A stretch of DNA of 64,000 bases from Kalmusia sp. IMI 367209 (GCA_027946365.1 JAPEUQ010000007.1:1922001-1986000); one strand, 5' to 3'; shown: positions 46,489 through 57,348, numbered from the stretch's first letter. Notes: generated by a model from the letters alone, not told the origin. Numbers and translations are program-made.

Positions 46489-48526
46489 ATGGCGTCCGTA
46501 ACGTCGCTAGACCAGGACATGAAAAAGCTGCGATTGGGGAGATACACACCGCAGGCCGCAAATGAAGCTCGGGGCTGGATAGAAGATGTCTTGGGAGAGC
46601 GACTGCCACCCGGAGACCTACTGGATGCGTTGAAGGACGGAACTGTCCTGTGCAGGTGGGCATCCTTTTGATACCGCAACGCGCGCGCTATACTGACAGC
46701 TGTGTAGACTTGTCAACCTCGCCGTACCAAATCCAGGCGTCAAGTTTAAGAAGTCGCCTATGCCGTTTATCCAGATGGAGAATATCTCCCACTTCCTCCG
46801 CGCATGCGAAAATGCGCCGCTCAACATGCCCTCACACGACCGCTTCCTGACCGTTGATTTGTACGAGTCCAAAGATCCTGCCCAGGTCCTACAATGTTTG
46901 AGCGCATTCAGTCGAGTCGCAAACTCAGTAAATCCATCCAATATCCCGAGCACGATTGGGCCAAGGCGCGGCGGCGGACCTCTGAGCCCATCAACAACTG
47001 GAACAGGGGGCTTTCAAGGTGGAGCCCCTCTGCATTCTCCTGGTTTCGGACGAAGCAGGGGACCCAGCACCACCAGCAATGCAAGCGGCTCGACCACTTT
47101 CAGTCCGTTGGCCCGACCGCAAGCCGAAAGAGCGCTGAGTCCCCAGATAACTGGAGGCTCGAACACCTCAAAAGCCTCCAATGGTATACCTAAGTCGCCC
47201 CCTGGCGGCGTAAGCAGTTGGAGTAGAAAGACTGACGAGGGTGTAACAGCACCAGCGTGGAACATTCATCAATATGGCTACATGGGTGGCGCAAGCCAAG
47301 GTAACCAAGGCATCGCTTTCGGCGCCCGACGACAGATCACGACTGCCGGGCCCCATGTGCCGAGTTTAGCCGAAAAAGAGAGGAAGCGAAGAGAAAAGGA
47401 GGCAGAGGATGAACGCTTGAGGATTCTAGCAGAAGAAGCCGAGCATAAGCGCCGTGTTGAAAGACAGGCAGAAGAAGAGCGCCAGTATGAGGAGGAGACA
47501 CGGAGACAGCGAGAGGCAGAGCAGCGCAGGCTAGAGAGACAGAAACAGGAATGGGAAGAACAGGAGAGACAATGGAAACGGGAGGAAGAAATTCGGCAAC
47601 GAGAAGAGCAGGAAGAGCAGGAGAGGGCAGACAAAGAGAGCCGGCGCAAACGAGCGGGGAGTGATGCCAGACTGAAAGGTCAATACCTTAGTCAATACCA
47701 AGCAGAACAGTCAAGCAAACCGCGAAGTCGGCGGAACAGCCAATACGAACCAGAAACAAACGGCGAACAGGACAGGATCAGGGAGCTGGAACGTCAGCTC
47801 GAAGAGGCAAAAGAGCGCGAACGGCAGTACCAACTCGAACGAGAAGAGCGCTCTGAACGCCGCAGAGAGCGCGCGCGATCAAAGAGTCGCACGCGCAACC
47901 GATCACAGAGCCGCCCTCGTCCCCAACCTCCGCCACGTGCTCCTTCTCCGCAGGACAGCACAGCGTCGTGGGCACAGGCTGACGATCGCGACTACCTCCG
48001 TAAGCAGTGGCAAGAGACTCAACGACAACCACCAAGACCTCTCCCAGAACCTACTGCATCCGCGCCGTCGGTGCGTCCTCTACCGGAGCCCTCGACGCGC
48101 CCTCTCCCAGATCCTGCCGCATACGCCAAACAGAACCGGACAGATCGTTACTTGGCATCGAACCCTCCGCCCGTAGCCCAAAAGCCGACAAACCATATTC
48201 CACCAGAACTGACATCAACATCAGAGCGCGCCGCAGAAGACGCTCGACGTGCTGCTTCGCAGACAAAAACGAAAGCCGCCGGGTGGGCGTCAAAGTCTTT
48301 GCTCGAGCGTGAGATGGAACGAGAGCGCGAACGGCAACAAGAATGGGAAGACGCCCAACGTTCGCTACAAAATGCGCCCAAGGATCCTAATGCTGGCACT
48401 TCCGAAGGTCAGAGTTGGGATGTTAATCAGTATGGCTATATGGGAGGTGACAGCCAGAACAAGGGCGGAATAAGTTTCGGTGGGAGGAGACAGATATTGG
48501 GACCGAGACCATTTGGCCCTCGGTAA
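46489..48526 (+). CDS. Calponin-homology (transgelin/Scp1-like) protein with coiled coil and two calponin repeats, 661 aa
   Basis: Exons 46489-46655 and 46708-48526 join in frame. Residues about 20-140 form a CH domain of the calponin/transgelin type (ANEARGWIEDVLGERLPPGDLLDALKDGTVLCR, then LVNLAVPNPGVKFKKSPMPFIQMENISHFLRAC and DLYESKDPAQVLQCLSAFSR). A calponin-like actin-binding repeat follows at about 241-266 (NIHQYGYMGGASQGNQGIAFG). Then comes a long Glu/Arg/Gln coiled coil (about 275-440), an Arg/Ser and Pro-rich stretch, and a second calponin repeat at the very end (about 627-651, DVNQYGYMGGDSQNKGGISFG). Yeast Scp1 is about 200 residues, so this is a large fungal version. Expected role: bundling or stabilising actin filaments in cortical patches or rings. 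Two actin-binding repeats apart by a coiled coil suit a crosslinker. Confidence 0.92.
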
Positions 48527-48877
48527 TCTTAGCTATTGTTCGAAGCTTAGGAGAGATGGCTCGTATAAGGACGAGTCTGTTGGCTTTAGCAGTATCTTTG
48601 TAGCTTATATGCATTTTTGATTTGCACATGGTCCTCCAATGCCTTTTCAAATGGTGATGATACAATGACCATCTGATTAATTCGACGTGAGAGGTTCTGA
48701 TCTGCGGTATCCTCATACCACGATTCGACGAGTTCAACAATGCCAAGGCCGCGGTGAAAGGTAATGCCGAGCTCCGCTCTTGCCTCTCCAGAGATTCTAG
48801 AAGACAACTGCTTCTACTCAGACACGATCAATAACTAGCCCACGTTCTTTTACTCCTCCGACGAGTGACCTATTAAA
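48527..48877. other. Short intergenic region before U1-C
   Basis: 350 bp holding the 3' UTR of the CH-domain gene and the promoter/leader of the U1-C gene. No gene is seen. Confidence 0.5.
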
Positions 48878-49681
48878 ATGCCGAAATATAAGTATACCGC
48901 CCTCAATTTGCGCGCTTAAGCTAACTTCGTGTACTCTTCTGTAGGTATCCCAGCTTCGAAGCGTAACACCTCCGCCGTCGCATTCTGAACTAACGATGCG
49001 CAAGGCGATTACTGCGATGTCTACCTTACACACGACTCGATGAGCGTTCGGAAGGCGCATAACGCCGGTCGCAACCACTTGCGCAATGTCCAAGCCTACT
49101 ACGAACGTACGCGCATCTTCCCTTCGACTTAGGCATGCACCCAAGCTAACGATGGCGGCAGAGATATCGAGCGAGCAGACACAGCTAGTAATCAATAGCA
49201 TTACGGATGCATACAATGCGGAAGGTCAGGCAAATCCTATGGGCCAGAATCCGATGGGTAGTTTCGGTCCACCTGGAGGGCCAGGATTCCCGCCACATGG
49301 TTTCCCTCCGCCAGGTATGATCTGCACGCCATTAATCTGAAAGCAGTGCTGAGTTACATAGGAATGCCTGGTATGCCGCCGCCACCTTTCTTGGGCCGCG
49401 GAGGTCCTGGCCCTAACATGCCGATGCCCTTCCCACCACCAAACATGCCTCCAGGCGGACCACCTGGGCCGGGAGGGCCGCTACCACCGAACATGCCTTT
49501 CCCTCCTCCGAATATGGCAGGAGGACCTCCACCGAATATACCGTTCCCTTTCCCACCACCAGTTCAAGCTGGATCTCCACCAGGTGGCATGCCGTTCCCT
49601 CCTCCTGGCGCGATGCCCCCGGGTAGATTCCCCCCATTCCCGCCGAATGCAGGACCACCTGGCGGACCGCCTGGTCGTTAG
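48878..49681 (+). CDS. YHC1: U1 small nuclear ribonucleoprotein C (U1-C/YHC1)
   Basis: Exons 49005-49106, 49162-49314 and 49362-49681 join in frame and encode [27 protein letters not shown] (U1-C zinc finger with its second Cys and both His), [27 protein letters not shown], and a Pro/Gly/Met-rich tail as in the family. The first exon must be MPKY at ATG 48878, but it does not join cleanly: the obvious donor GTATAC leaves the wrong phase by one base, while adding the four bases AAGT to the exon would restore MPKYKC with Cys at position 6, as expected. U1-C sits in the U1 snRNP and stabilises 5' splice-site pairing. Protein identity is very secure; the first 5' splice site is unresolved. Confidence 0.88.
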
Positions 49682-50059
49682 GAACCCTCAGGTGAAATTG
49701 CCATGGTGCGCTCCTTTACTTATCATACTAGTCACGGCTAGTTTTGGCGGATCATTGCTTTCACAGCCTTCTCCAGTTCCACATCCCAATTTATCTAGTC
49801 GTATTGGGTCGACTCGTCAGCAGACGATTGAAGAGATACCTGTCGCATCAATTGCGAAAATGATGATCGATTTGTAATAATTGTACAAAACAGACAAGAT
49901 GCGATACCCCAACACAATATAAGGACGTCGACCATTAGCATTGGAATCATCATTTGTACGTCTTCCCAAGCTCACATTTGCTGGAGTCTTACGGTATTAG
50001 CGAGCTTCCAAAAGGTCACATATTCTCAATTGAATTATTTCATTTTCTCTAGCTCTCTG
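49682..50059. other. 3' region between convergent genes
   Basis: 378 bp between U1-C and the NmrA-like gene, which converge. AT-rich UTR-like sequence; no gene is seen. Confidence 0.5.
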
Positions 50060-50977
50060 TCATTTCCCCAATAGACCTTGTGCATATGTCTCCACATCAA
50101 CAACCGGTACGCCAAGTTTGTGGTTCACTGTGAGTTCCTTGTCCCACCAAACTCCATCCCTTGCAAAGACTAGACGATATTTCTTGATGAGATCATCCGG
50201 CTCCTTGGAGAGTTCAGCTTCTAGGTGCGGGATCGTCCATTCTTCCCGCCGGACTTTGCCTTTGGTGACGCGTTCAACGATATCTGCCAACTGTCCATAG
50301 CTTACGGTATCGCCAGCAGCATACACCACACGATTCTCTGACTCTACCTCTCCCGCCACGACGCGCGCCAGCACCTTTCCAATGTCTTTGACGTCTGTCA
50401 CAGTGACTTTATGGTCCCAGTTTCGCAGAGCTCGCACAGCGACCTTGTCTTCATCTCGGTCGACGATACCCCAGAACTGCTCAAACAAGAAGCTCATGAA
50501 TATCCCCGTCGACACAATCGTCCACTTGACATTATGCTGCGCAGCTTCCGCTCTTAAGAGATTCCTGACTTCTACCTGCTCGCCAAACAAGGGCATCAAA
50601 CCGTTACCATCGCCAGTAATGTCGTAATCCACACCCCACTGCCATGGAAAGAACCACAACTTAGACTTTCCAGCTTTACGCCGTAGTTGGCCTGCGTCCA
50701 GAATCTCCTTGGCGAGCTTGGTGATGGTACCTGCAGATTGACCAAACCCCGTAGCAGAGATGACGATGTCATATTTAGCGAAAATCTTAGACAGTGCTTC
50801 CGAAGGACCGGTTATGTCGAGAGGGGTGAGAGAGATATTAGAGGCAGATAGCTGCTCGTATTTAGCGGGTGTGCGGACTCCGATGGTGATGTGTGTATCA
50901 GGTAGAGCAGCTAAGTGAGGGAGGAATGCGGTGCCGAGTTCGCCGGCGCCGATGAGGAGGATAGTGGTTGGAGACAT
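50060..50977 (-). CDS. NmrA-like/isoflavone-reductase-type NAD(P)-binding protein, 305 aa
   Basis: Single exon. The frame is open to 51199, but ATG 50977 is chosen because it puts the Rossmann motif ILLIGAGELGTAFLPHL at the N-terminus as usual. Arg in TIGVRTPAK after strand 2 suggests NADP binding. DIVISATGFGQSAGTI, LWFFPWQWGVDYD and VKWTIVSTGIFMSFLFE match the NmrA/isoflavone-reductase-like group. GLGV-type C-terminal substrate-binding residues follow. These proteins are either reductases of small aromatic compounds or redox sensors that control regulators. Which applies here is not clear. No targeting signal. Confidence 0.85.
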   Translation of the reverse strand: MSPTTILLIGAGELGTAFLPHLAALPDTHITIGVRTPAKYEQLSASNISLTPLDITGPSEALSKIFAKYDIVISATGFGQSAGTITKLAKEILDAGQLRRKAGKSKLWFFPWQWGVDYDITGDGNGLMPLFGEQVEVRNLLRAEAAQHNVKWTIVSTGIFMSFLFEQFWGIVDRDEDKVAVRALRNWDHKVTVTDVKDIGKVLARVVAGEVESENRVVYAAGDTVSYGQLADIVERVTKGKVRREEWTIPHLEAELSKEPDDLIKKYRLVFARDGVWWDKELTVNHKLGVPVVDVETYAQGLLGK

Positions 50978-51694
50978 TGTGGTATAATTATAAGACGAGC
51001 TGCTAGAGGACTGCCCTTGTGTGTGTTGTATATCTCTTGGAGTGAATGCACCCACGATGAGTCGTGGGAGTCTTATATTAGCACTGTAGGCTCTCAAGTA
51101 CAAGGCAATGCGCTCATTTGGTGGCTCTATGGAGCTTTTATATGGAATTAGGCCATCCATGTGCAAAACAGGGCAGAGGCTCGGAGTTAAGCGTAACATG
51201 ATGATCCCGAAGATGTTCGGTTTCTTGGTTTAGGGTGCCGGGGGCAGTGCGAATGGCGTCAGCTGGTATGCTGGTATGTCATCGAGTGATATGTTTCCCA
51301 TGTATCCCGGTTGCCAGCTTGGACTATTTGTGCATCGTTTCCGTGACTGTAGAACAGCTCCAGATTTTTTTTTTGAATAAAGGATCTCGAGTTTTATCCC
51401 ATCCCTCTTGGAGATAGGGATGAAAGGGTGATATATCCGTTTGATTGACTTACACCTATTGCAATTTTATTGCGATTTTCTCCATCTACAGTCCGACTCA
51501 TCCATTACAAGATGTAAAGATCGTTTGTACGTCAAAGTGCGGCTCTAAGCCGGGGCGCCGAAAACAACGCTACACCACTTTGGGATTTAGCGCGCACAAC
51601 AGGCAAAAAGAGTCTCCGCCAAACTTCTGCCAAAACTATCACCACCGAGTGCGCCCACAATCTATACCCAAGGTCCAGCCACTCTACGCACATC
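50978..51694. promoter_or_regulatory. Divergent promoter between NmrA-like gene and RACK1
   Basis: 717 bp containing both 5' ends. A T9 run lies near 51366-51374. The part before 51695 is the leader of a highly expressed ribosomal-protein-like gene. No specific site is named. Confidence 0.45.
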
Positions 51695-53010
51695 ATGGCC
51701 GAGCAGTTGGTTCTCCGTGGCACCCTCGAGGGCCACACTGGCTGGGTTACTTCCCTTGCTACCTCCCTCGAGAAGTACGTATACGACAACATGGACCCGC
51801 ATCTGGAGCCGTTGCGCAAAGATGGGGTTTTCATATTCCAGTGCGTATTTGCTGACTTTTAATAGCCCGAACATGCTCTTGTCTGCATCCCGAGACAAGA
51901 CGCTAATCATCTGGAACCTCACCCGCGACGAGACCTCGTATGGATACCCCAAGAGGAGTCTGCACGGTCACTCCCACATCGTGTCCGACTGCGTACGTTA
52001 TACCCATAAGTGCGGGCAATTTGCTGGCTAGGAAGTCAATGGCAGGCTGAGCTGACAATTGCACGAATAGGTCATCTCCTCCGACGGTGCCTACGCTCTT
52101 TCCTCGTCCTGGGACAAGACCCTCCGCCTTTGGGAGCTCTCCACTGGCAACACCACCCGCCGCTTCGTTGGCCACACCAACGATGTTCTCTCCGTATCTT
52201 TCTCCGCCGACAACCGTCAGATCGTTTCCGGCTCCCGCGACCGGACGATCAAGCTCTGGAACACCCTCGGTGACTGCAAGTACACCATCACCGACAAGGG
52301 CCACACTGAGTGGGTGTCCTGCGTACGCTTCTCCCCGAACCCGCAGAACCCCGTCATCGTTTCCGCTGGCTGGGACAAGCTCGTTAAGGTGGGTACACAT
52401 CTCGTTAATATCTCATCTTTGACGCAATTCGCGTGTCCACATTGTGATGACTTTGGTTATTTTTTGTATTTGCTACTTCAGAGCCGCAAGGTTATGAGAA
52501 CAACAATCACCTTTTACTGACATATAGCTTCTCTACATGAATGTTAAGTGTAATATTCAGCAGCACAAGCTAACAAAGTCATAGGTTTGGGAACTTGCCT
52601 CGTGCCGCATCCAGACAGACCACATCGGCCACACCGGCTACATCAACACCGTCACCATCTCCCCCGATGGCTCGCTCTGTGCTTCTGGCGGCAAAGACGG
52701 AACCACCATGCTCTGGGACTTGAACGAGTCCAAGCACCTCTACTCGCTCACCGCCGGTGACGAGATCCACGCCCTCGTCTTCTCGCCCAACCGCTACTGG
52801 TTGTGCGCTGCCACCGCCTCGTCTATCATCATCTTCGACCTCGAGAAGAAGAGCAAGGTTGACGAACTCAAGCCTGAGTACCTGGAGGTGGGCAAGAAGA
52901 GCCGGGAGCCGGAGTGCGTCTCGCTAGCCTGGAGCGCTGATGGCCAGACTTTGTTCGCTGGTTACACCGACAACCGCATCCGCTGCTGGGGCGTCATGGC
53001 GAGGGCATAG
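51695..53010 (+). CDS. cpcB: RACK1 homologue (CpcB/ASC1), 40S ribosomal WD-repeat protein, 316 aa
   Basis: Exons 51695-51774, 51866-51992, 52071-52388 and 52585-53010 join in frame to 316 residues, the exact RACK1 length. Seven WD repeats are visible, for example [66 protein letters not shown] and [13 protein letters not shown], with the [10 protein letters not shown] loop usual for RACK1. RACK1 binds the head of the 40S subunit near the mRNA exit and links translation to signalling and quality control; in fungi (CpcB) it also represses cross-pathway amino-acid control. The third intron is long (196 nt) and carries a C/D snoRNA, annotated separately. Confidence 0.97.
52440..52524 (+). ncRNA. 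snR24: Intronic C/D-box snoRNA, U24 (snR24/SNORD24) homologue
   Basis: It lies inside intron 3 (52389-52584) of the RACK1 gene. C box GTGATGA at 52444-52450 and D box CTGA at 52517-52520 are spaced as in box C/D RNAs of about 80 nt. An internal guide ATTTGCTACT at 52468-52477 sits directly before a D'-like CAGA at 52479-52482. The same string TATTTGCTACTTCAGA occurs in yeast U24 as I know it, and its complement AGTAGCAAAT lies in 25S rRNA. Yeast snR24 is also hosted by the intron of the RACK1 gene ASC1. Expected role: guiding 2'-O-methylation of 25S rRNA. The second guide, before the D box (AATCACCTTTTA), matches yeast only in part, so one target may be lost or shifted. Ends are approximate. 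Confidence 0.88.
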
Positions 53011-53272
53011 AGTGGTGTAGGTCAGACTAGGCTAGGATGCAGCTAAGGGAGCGATCAATCGGTGTTGGGGATGACAATCATGATTCCAGTTCATCTGTAG
53101 CATGCCATCAACGAAAGGGAAATGAGATATGCGAATTGCGGGTGGGTTTTGGGGCTGAGGCTGGTCAATTCCTTCCGGTATTAGCACTTTCTGGCGCTCA
53201 GAGTCAATGAAAAATTCATTCAGTCCAGCCTTTGCGCCGCTCTGCATTGTGACATTTGACGTGTCACTAACT

Positions 53273-54635
53273 CTACAGCTTACTGAACTTAGGCATCTTC
53301 TTCTGCAGCCCGCTTAGCATCGCATCTTTCAAGTCTTGCGTTTGCAACATCCCCGCGTTCCACACTGTCGTATACCGCAACCCCTCCTCCACACTCCTAT
53401 CACGCGAGTAATTCAATCATTCCTTTGTTCCCTGCACTGCCACGGGACTTTTACTCGCTATTAGCGTTGCTAGCTTCAGCGCCTGTTCCCCATAAGTTAG
53501 CAATCTATCTATCAATCCTCGTCCTCATCTCCATTCACGTCCCCAAAGTACCCAAAATAATTCATAAGAAACCATTCAACGTAGAGGATGGAAAGACTTA
53601 CCTCGCCCACTGCTTCGCTCTTATCAGCATACACGGCTGACACAAGGCCGACGCGCAGCGCCTCGTCAGACCCGAAGATGCGTGCGCTGAGGCACACATC
53701 TTTGACCCAGGAGTAGTTGCCGACTGCTTTGGGGGAGGCGGGACAGCGTGCCAATGTCTGCGGCGATGCCGATGTCGACTTCTTTCACGGAGAAGCGCGT
53801 CGACGTCGTCGATACACGAACATCGCCTTTGTGAATATCAGCACTTTCTCTTCTCTTTACGTGCAAGGTAGGCGGTCCAGCCATCCAGTGGTCTGGTTTA
53901 CTCACATGCGAGCGAAAGGTCTAGCGCGAGCCCGTAGGATATGCCGTGTAGGACGGCGATGACTGGCTTTTCGCACTTCTCCAGGGCGGAGACGCAGGCC
54001 TGGAATTCGTAGATGTGCCGGCGGAGGATGGTAGCTGTGCGGGCAGCGTCGCTGGAAGATTGCGCGAAGACGCCTTGAGAGGCCGCCTGGGGGTGGTAAG
54101 TCATGAGGCCGGGAGGGTTCTGGGACGAAGGGGGGTGGGACCTACCTGGACGTCTAGACCTGCGGTGAAGGCGCGGTCGCCGGCACCGGTGATGACGATA
54201 GAGCGGATGGATGGGTCGTGGGAGAGGCGAGTGAAGATTGTGGAGAGGTTGAGCCACATTCTAGTGTGGTTTAGTAGATGTATATGGAGAGGTTCGTGGG
54301 GCTGGGATGTGAGGTTGTTAGATGAGGACGCTCCGAAGATTGTGCATCATGGAGTTGGATGTATACACCCTTTCGAACATGTCTCTTTCTGGCTTTTGCG
54401 AAGTGTAAACAGGCAAAGACTCGAGCACCATGCGAAAGCACGTGCAGCTCTAAAGTCTAGCAGTATGGACCAAAGAACAAGAGTGAACGATTCCCAAAAC
54501 ATACTAGAATAAGGAAAATCCACTTACTGCTCGACGAAAGCATTTAGCTTATCTGGCCGATTGATTTCCCACATGCGCGACATATTCCGTTGGGAAGGTA
54601 ACGTTGAAGTACTCGTACTTGTATTCTTCTGCCAT
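53273..54635 (-). pseudogene. Peroxisomal delta3,5-delta2,4-dienoyl-CoA isomerase-like gene, broken
   Basis: Five exons are evident: 54635-54528, 54260-54146, 54086-53906, 53826-53602 and 53482-53273. Crotonase-fold motifs are clear: EYFNVTFPTEYVAHV, INRPDKLNAFVEQ, SIRSIVITGAGDRAFTAGLDVQ, CEKPVIAVLHGISYGLALDLSLAC, TRFSVKEVDIGIAADIGTLSRLP and DEALRVGLVSAVYADK. Three defects interrupt it: one extra base in CCC at 54568-54570 (exon 1), one extra base in G5 at 53731-53735 (exon 4), and an in-frame TGA at 53419-53417 in the last exon, 49 codons before the natural stop. Without the two extra bases all exon phases agree. The family isomerises dienoyl-CoA during beta-oxidation of unsaturated fatty acids in peroxisomes. 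An alternative in-frame ATG (MSRMWEINRP) could start a shorter product but not cure the other defects. Confidence 0.82.
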
Positions 54636-56257
54636 GATGTCCTCTCTCTTTGCTTTTGGTTATATCTCTTGCTTAGGTTGTCTCGAAAGCAACTCACTGC
54701 CGTTATTGAGAGTAGACGAGGGCAAGGATACGCAGAAGGATGTTTTTGCGATGTCGTCGGCTTTGGGCTTTTGACAAGCGCCAGTCATCTAGCATATGCC
54801 GAGGTATATGAAAGAGGTTAGCGCATTACTGCATTGGGTAAAAGGTTTAGATGAGGGTGCGTGAACAGTATGCAGGACGCAGATGTGAACTCCGTCCTGT
54901 AAGCTTCTCCTTCCATCTTGGGTATGAGGTTGACCGATTCCTCAAGTGTTTATTAATCTTGTTGTATGAATCCATACAATGTGTGCATCTCGTTTCACTG
55001 ACACTATACCGCATTGTGTACGGGTGCTACTGTGCCGCGGGCCAGAGTACAACTTAGATGACATCACCCAGTTCGAACACCGATTCTTCTGCATCAACTC
55101 TCCTGTATCAACTCTCCTATACTCATCATTCAGTTGTGGTATCCTGCCTTACGTCCTTAGGTGGACTTTCGTGCCAACCCTACTTTCTGCTGGAGCGACA
55201 ATCAGTTGCTAGCAGCTAGTACCTCAAGCCTCGTTGATTATCTCAGACTGAACAAGCTGCCGGTTGTCCCTGAAATGTTCTCATGCTTGGATAGCCTTAT
55301 CGTTGCAATTTCAACGCACGTAAGCATATCATCCAGGTCGCCCAGCCGGGATATGTTAGTCGAGTCGCTTGGCTAGCAGCGTATCAGCAAGAGTACTTGA
55401 TCCCAACCGCAAGCCATACAGACAACGTAAGGTGATGATCTTAAATCCAGAAAAGAGTGCAAAGATTCATGGTAGCTTTTAATACGGCCGTAAAAACGCA
55501 ATGTTTATGGAGTGGTCATAGGTAAGCTTCACTTCACACATGGGGCGTCTTTGTACCCGAAACTACTATGGATCAAGGCTTCTATCTATAAGCCCCGTTG
55601 CACTTCATAGACAGAATAAAAATTTGCCTCTACTGAAAGCCGAAAAGTCGCACGTGGTTGAAGTATCGCCGAATTTCAGCCAGTCTTTCTATCTTTCCAT
55701 GGGCAACTACTGCGCTCCGCGGCCCCAGAGAACTGTTTTCTCCGAACAGATGCATGGCCAGCCCGATATGACGAATCAGTATCCAGTTCTGGCGCAATGT
55801 CAATCAAAAATTCTTGGCGCAACAGCTGCTTGTCTGTGCAAGCCTAGATAAGCTCGGCGGCCCGTTTCGACCCCACAGCCTTACGCGTCCGCATTCACCC
55901 AACCAGAACTCAGCTGTCTGGGCACAAGTGGCAACCTTACAAAATAGTCGCCTTTGATTGGATCATCTAGATATCCACTCGAGTCCTGAATAAGATTTTA
56001 TTTCCTGCATAAGAGCATGCTTGCCATCGTCGACGTCGTCAGTAACCTTCCGACGACGAAACAGACTGCTGGGTAGGGGGAGTTACGTATACCCATGCGT
56101 CTGCCAACTTGGCAAAAGACCATGAGAATGAGGCTACCTGAATGGACGTTTTATAAGTAGACTTTGTTTCGTTCTGTTTCGTTTCTCCATCTGCCAGGAC
56201 GACATCTTTCATTCGTTCTCCAATCTACCTTCGATCTCTGCCGTCATTCATTTCACC
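54636..56257. other. Intergenic, no gene seen
   Basis: 1.6 kb between the broken isomerase and the intradiol dioxygenase gene. Short frames only, none recognised. TATAAG at 56152-56157, about 105 bp before the next start codon, is a candidate TATA box. Confidence 0.45.
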
Positions 56258-57348
56258 ATGCGTGCCTCTTCGTCACTCATCGCGTTGTCTCTCGCGCTCT
56301 CCGCAACAGCGCACCCTCATCACGAGCTCTCATCACGCGAACTTGCCTCACACCAAGCCATTAACAAACGATGTGCGGCCAAAGCGGGGGCTTTCACTCA
56401 AGAACGCAAGAAACGGTCTCTAAGGAAGCGCTCCCTAGGAGCTAGCATCATCCCGCGTGATACGTCTGTGAACATTACAACAGAATCACCGCACTACAGC
56501 ACAATCCAGAACGATACATGCATCTTAGTACCGGAAGTAACCGCAGGACCATACGTCTGGCCGCGCAGCGAGACACTACGACAAGACATGCGTGAAGGCC
56601 AGGCCGGTATTCCCCTGTACCTCGACATCGGCGTCCTAGATGTCAACACGTGCGATCCTGCTCCAAACGTCTTGATCGACATGTGGCATTGTATGTTCTC
56701 TCTACACCCTCTCTCAAAACTCTCAACCAGCTAACCATTGCTCAGGCAACGCAACCGGCAGCTACTCATCTTTCACCGGCCTCTCCCCCAACACCCCTTT
56801 TGGAGAGCTTCTCGACCAGCTCAATCTCACAATTGGCTCGGGCACGCTCGACTTGCACACCGACTCCCACGACCTTCTTGCGTGGTATGTGGCCCACCGA
56901 CGCCAATGGTGTCATGGAAATGGCAACAATCTTTCCAGGTTTCTACGTCGAGCGTACGATCCACATCCACGTCCAGGCACATACTGATTGGGTTGTCCGC
57001 GGCAACGGCACCATATCTGCGTCAAACATCCGATCTACGGGTCAGATCTTCTTCGATGAGGAGCTCAGCCAGCAGATCATGGCGCTGCCGCCGTATGCAC
57101 AGCATACTGAGATTGAGAGGACGACGAATGATGTAGATAGTATCTATAGCGGGGAGACAGGCACAGGTTGGAACCCGGTAGTCCAGGTTGAGCCGCTCGA
57201 TGGTGTGAATGTCGAGAATGGCATGATTGGGTACATCACTTTTGGGGTGAATTTGACGGCGACAAGTGGACAGGGTGGAGGTATGGGTGGAGGTCCGCCA
57301 TCAGGGACTGCATCATCGGACGTTGCTGCTCCTACAGGAACAGCTTGA
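56258..57348 (+). CDS. Secreted intradiol ring-cleavage dioxygenase-like protein, frameshifted in this sequence
   Basis: Exon 1 (56258-56690) has a signal peptide (MRASSSLIALSLALSATAHP), dibasic sites (ERKKRSLRKRSL) and CILVPEVTAGPYVWP with an iron-ligand Tyr. It splices at GTATGT to 56746 and continues NVLIDMWHC-NATGSYSSFTGL. The frame then breaks: the usual TDS..TTFLRGMWPTDANG is reached only if one C of CCC at 56866-56868 is dropped. The next frame runs to 57348 with GFYVERTIHIHVQAHTDW, which supplies the Tyr and the two His iron ligands, and GQIFFDEELSQQI. With that one change the reading frame would be 344 codons long, normal for the family. Related fungal proteins are extracellular, iron-dependent and act on catechol-like aromatics, perhaps lignin or tannin products. 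Either a recent pseudogene or a one-base sequence error. Confidence 0.8.

Noticed and set aside
51775..52070. Introns 1 and 2 of RACK1 checked for further snoRNAs
   Set aside because: No RTGATGA box paired with CTGA at a suitable distance.
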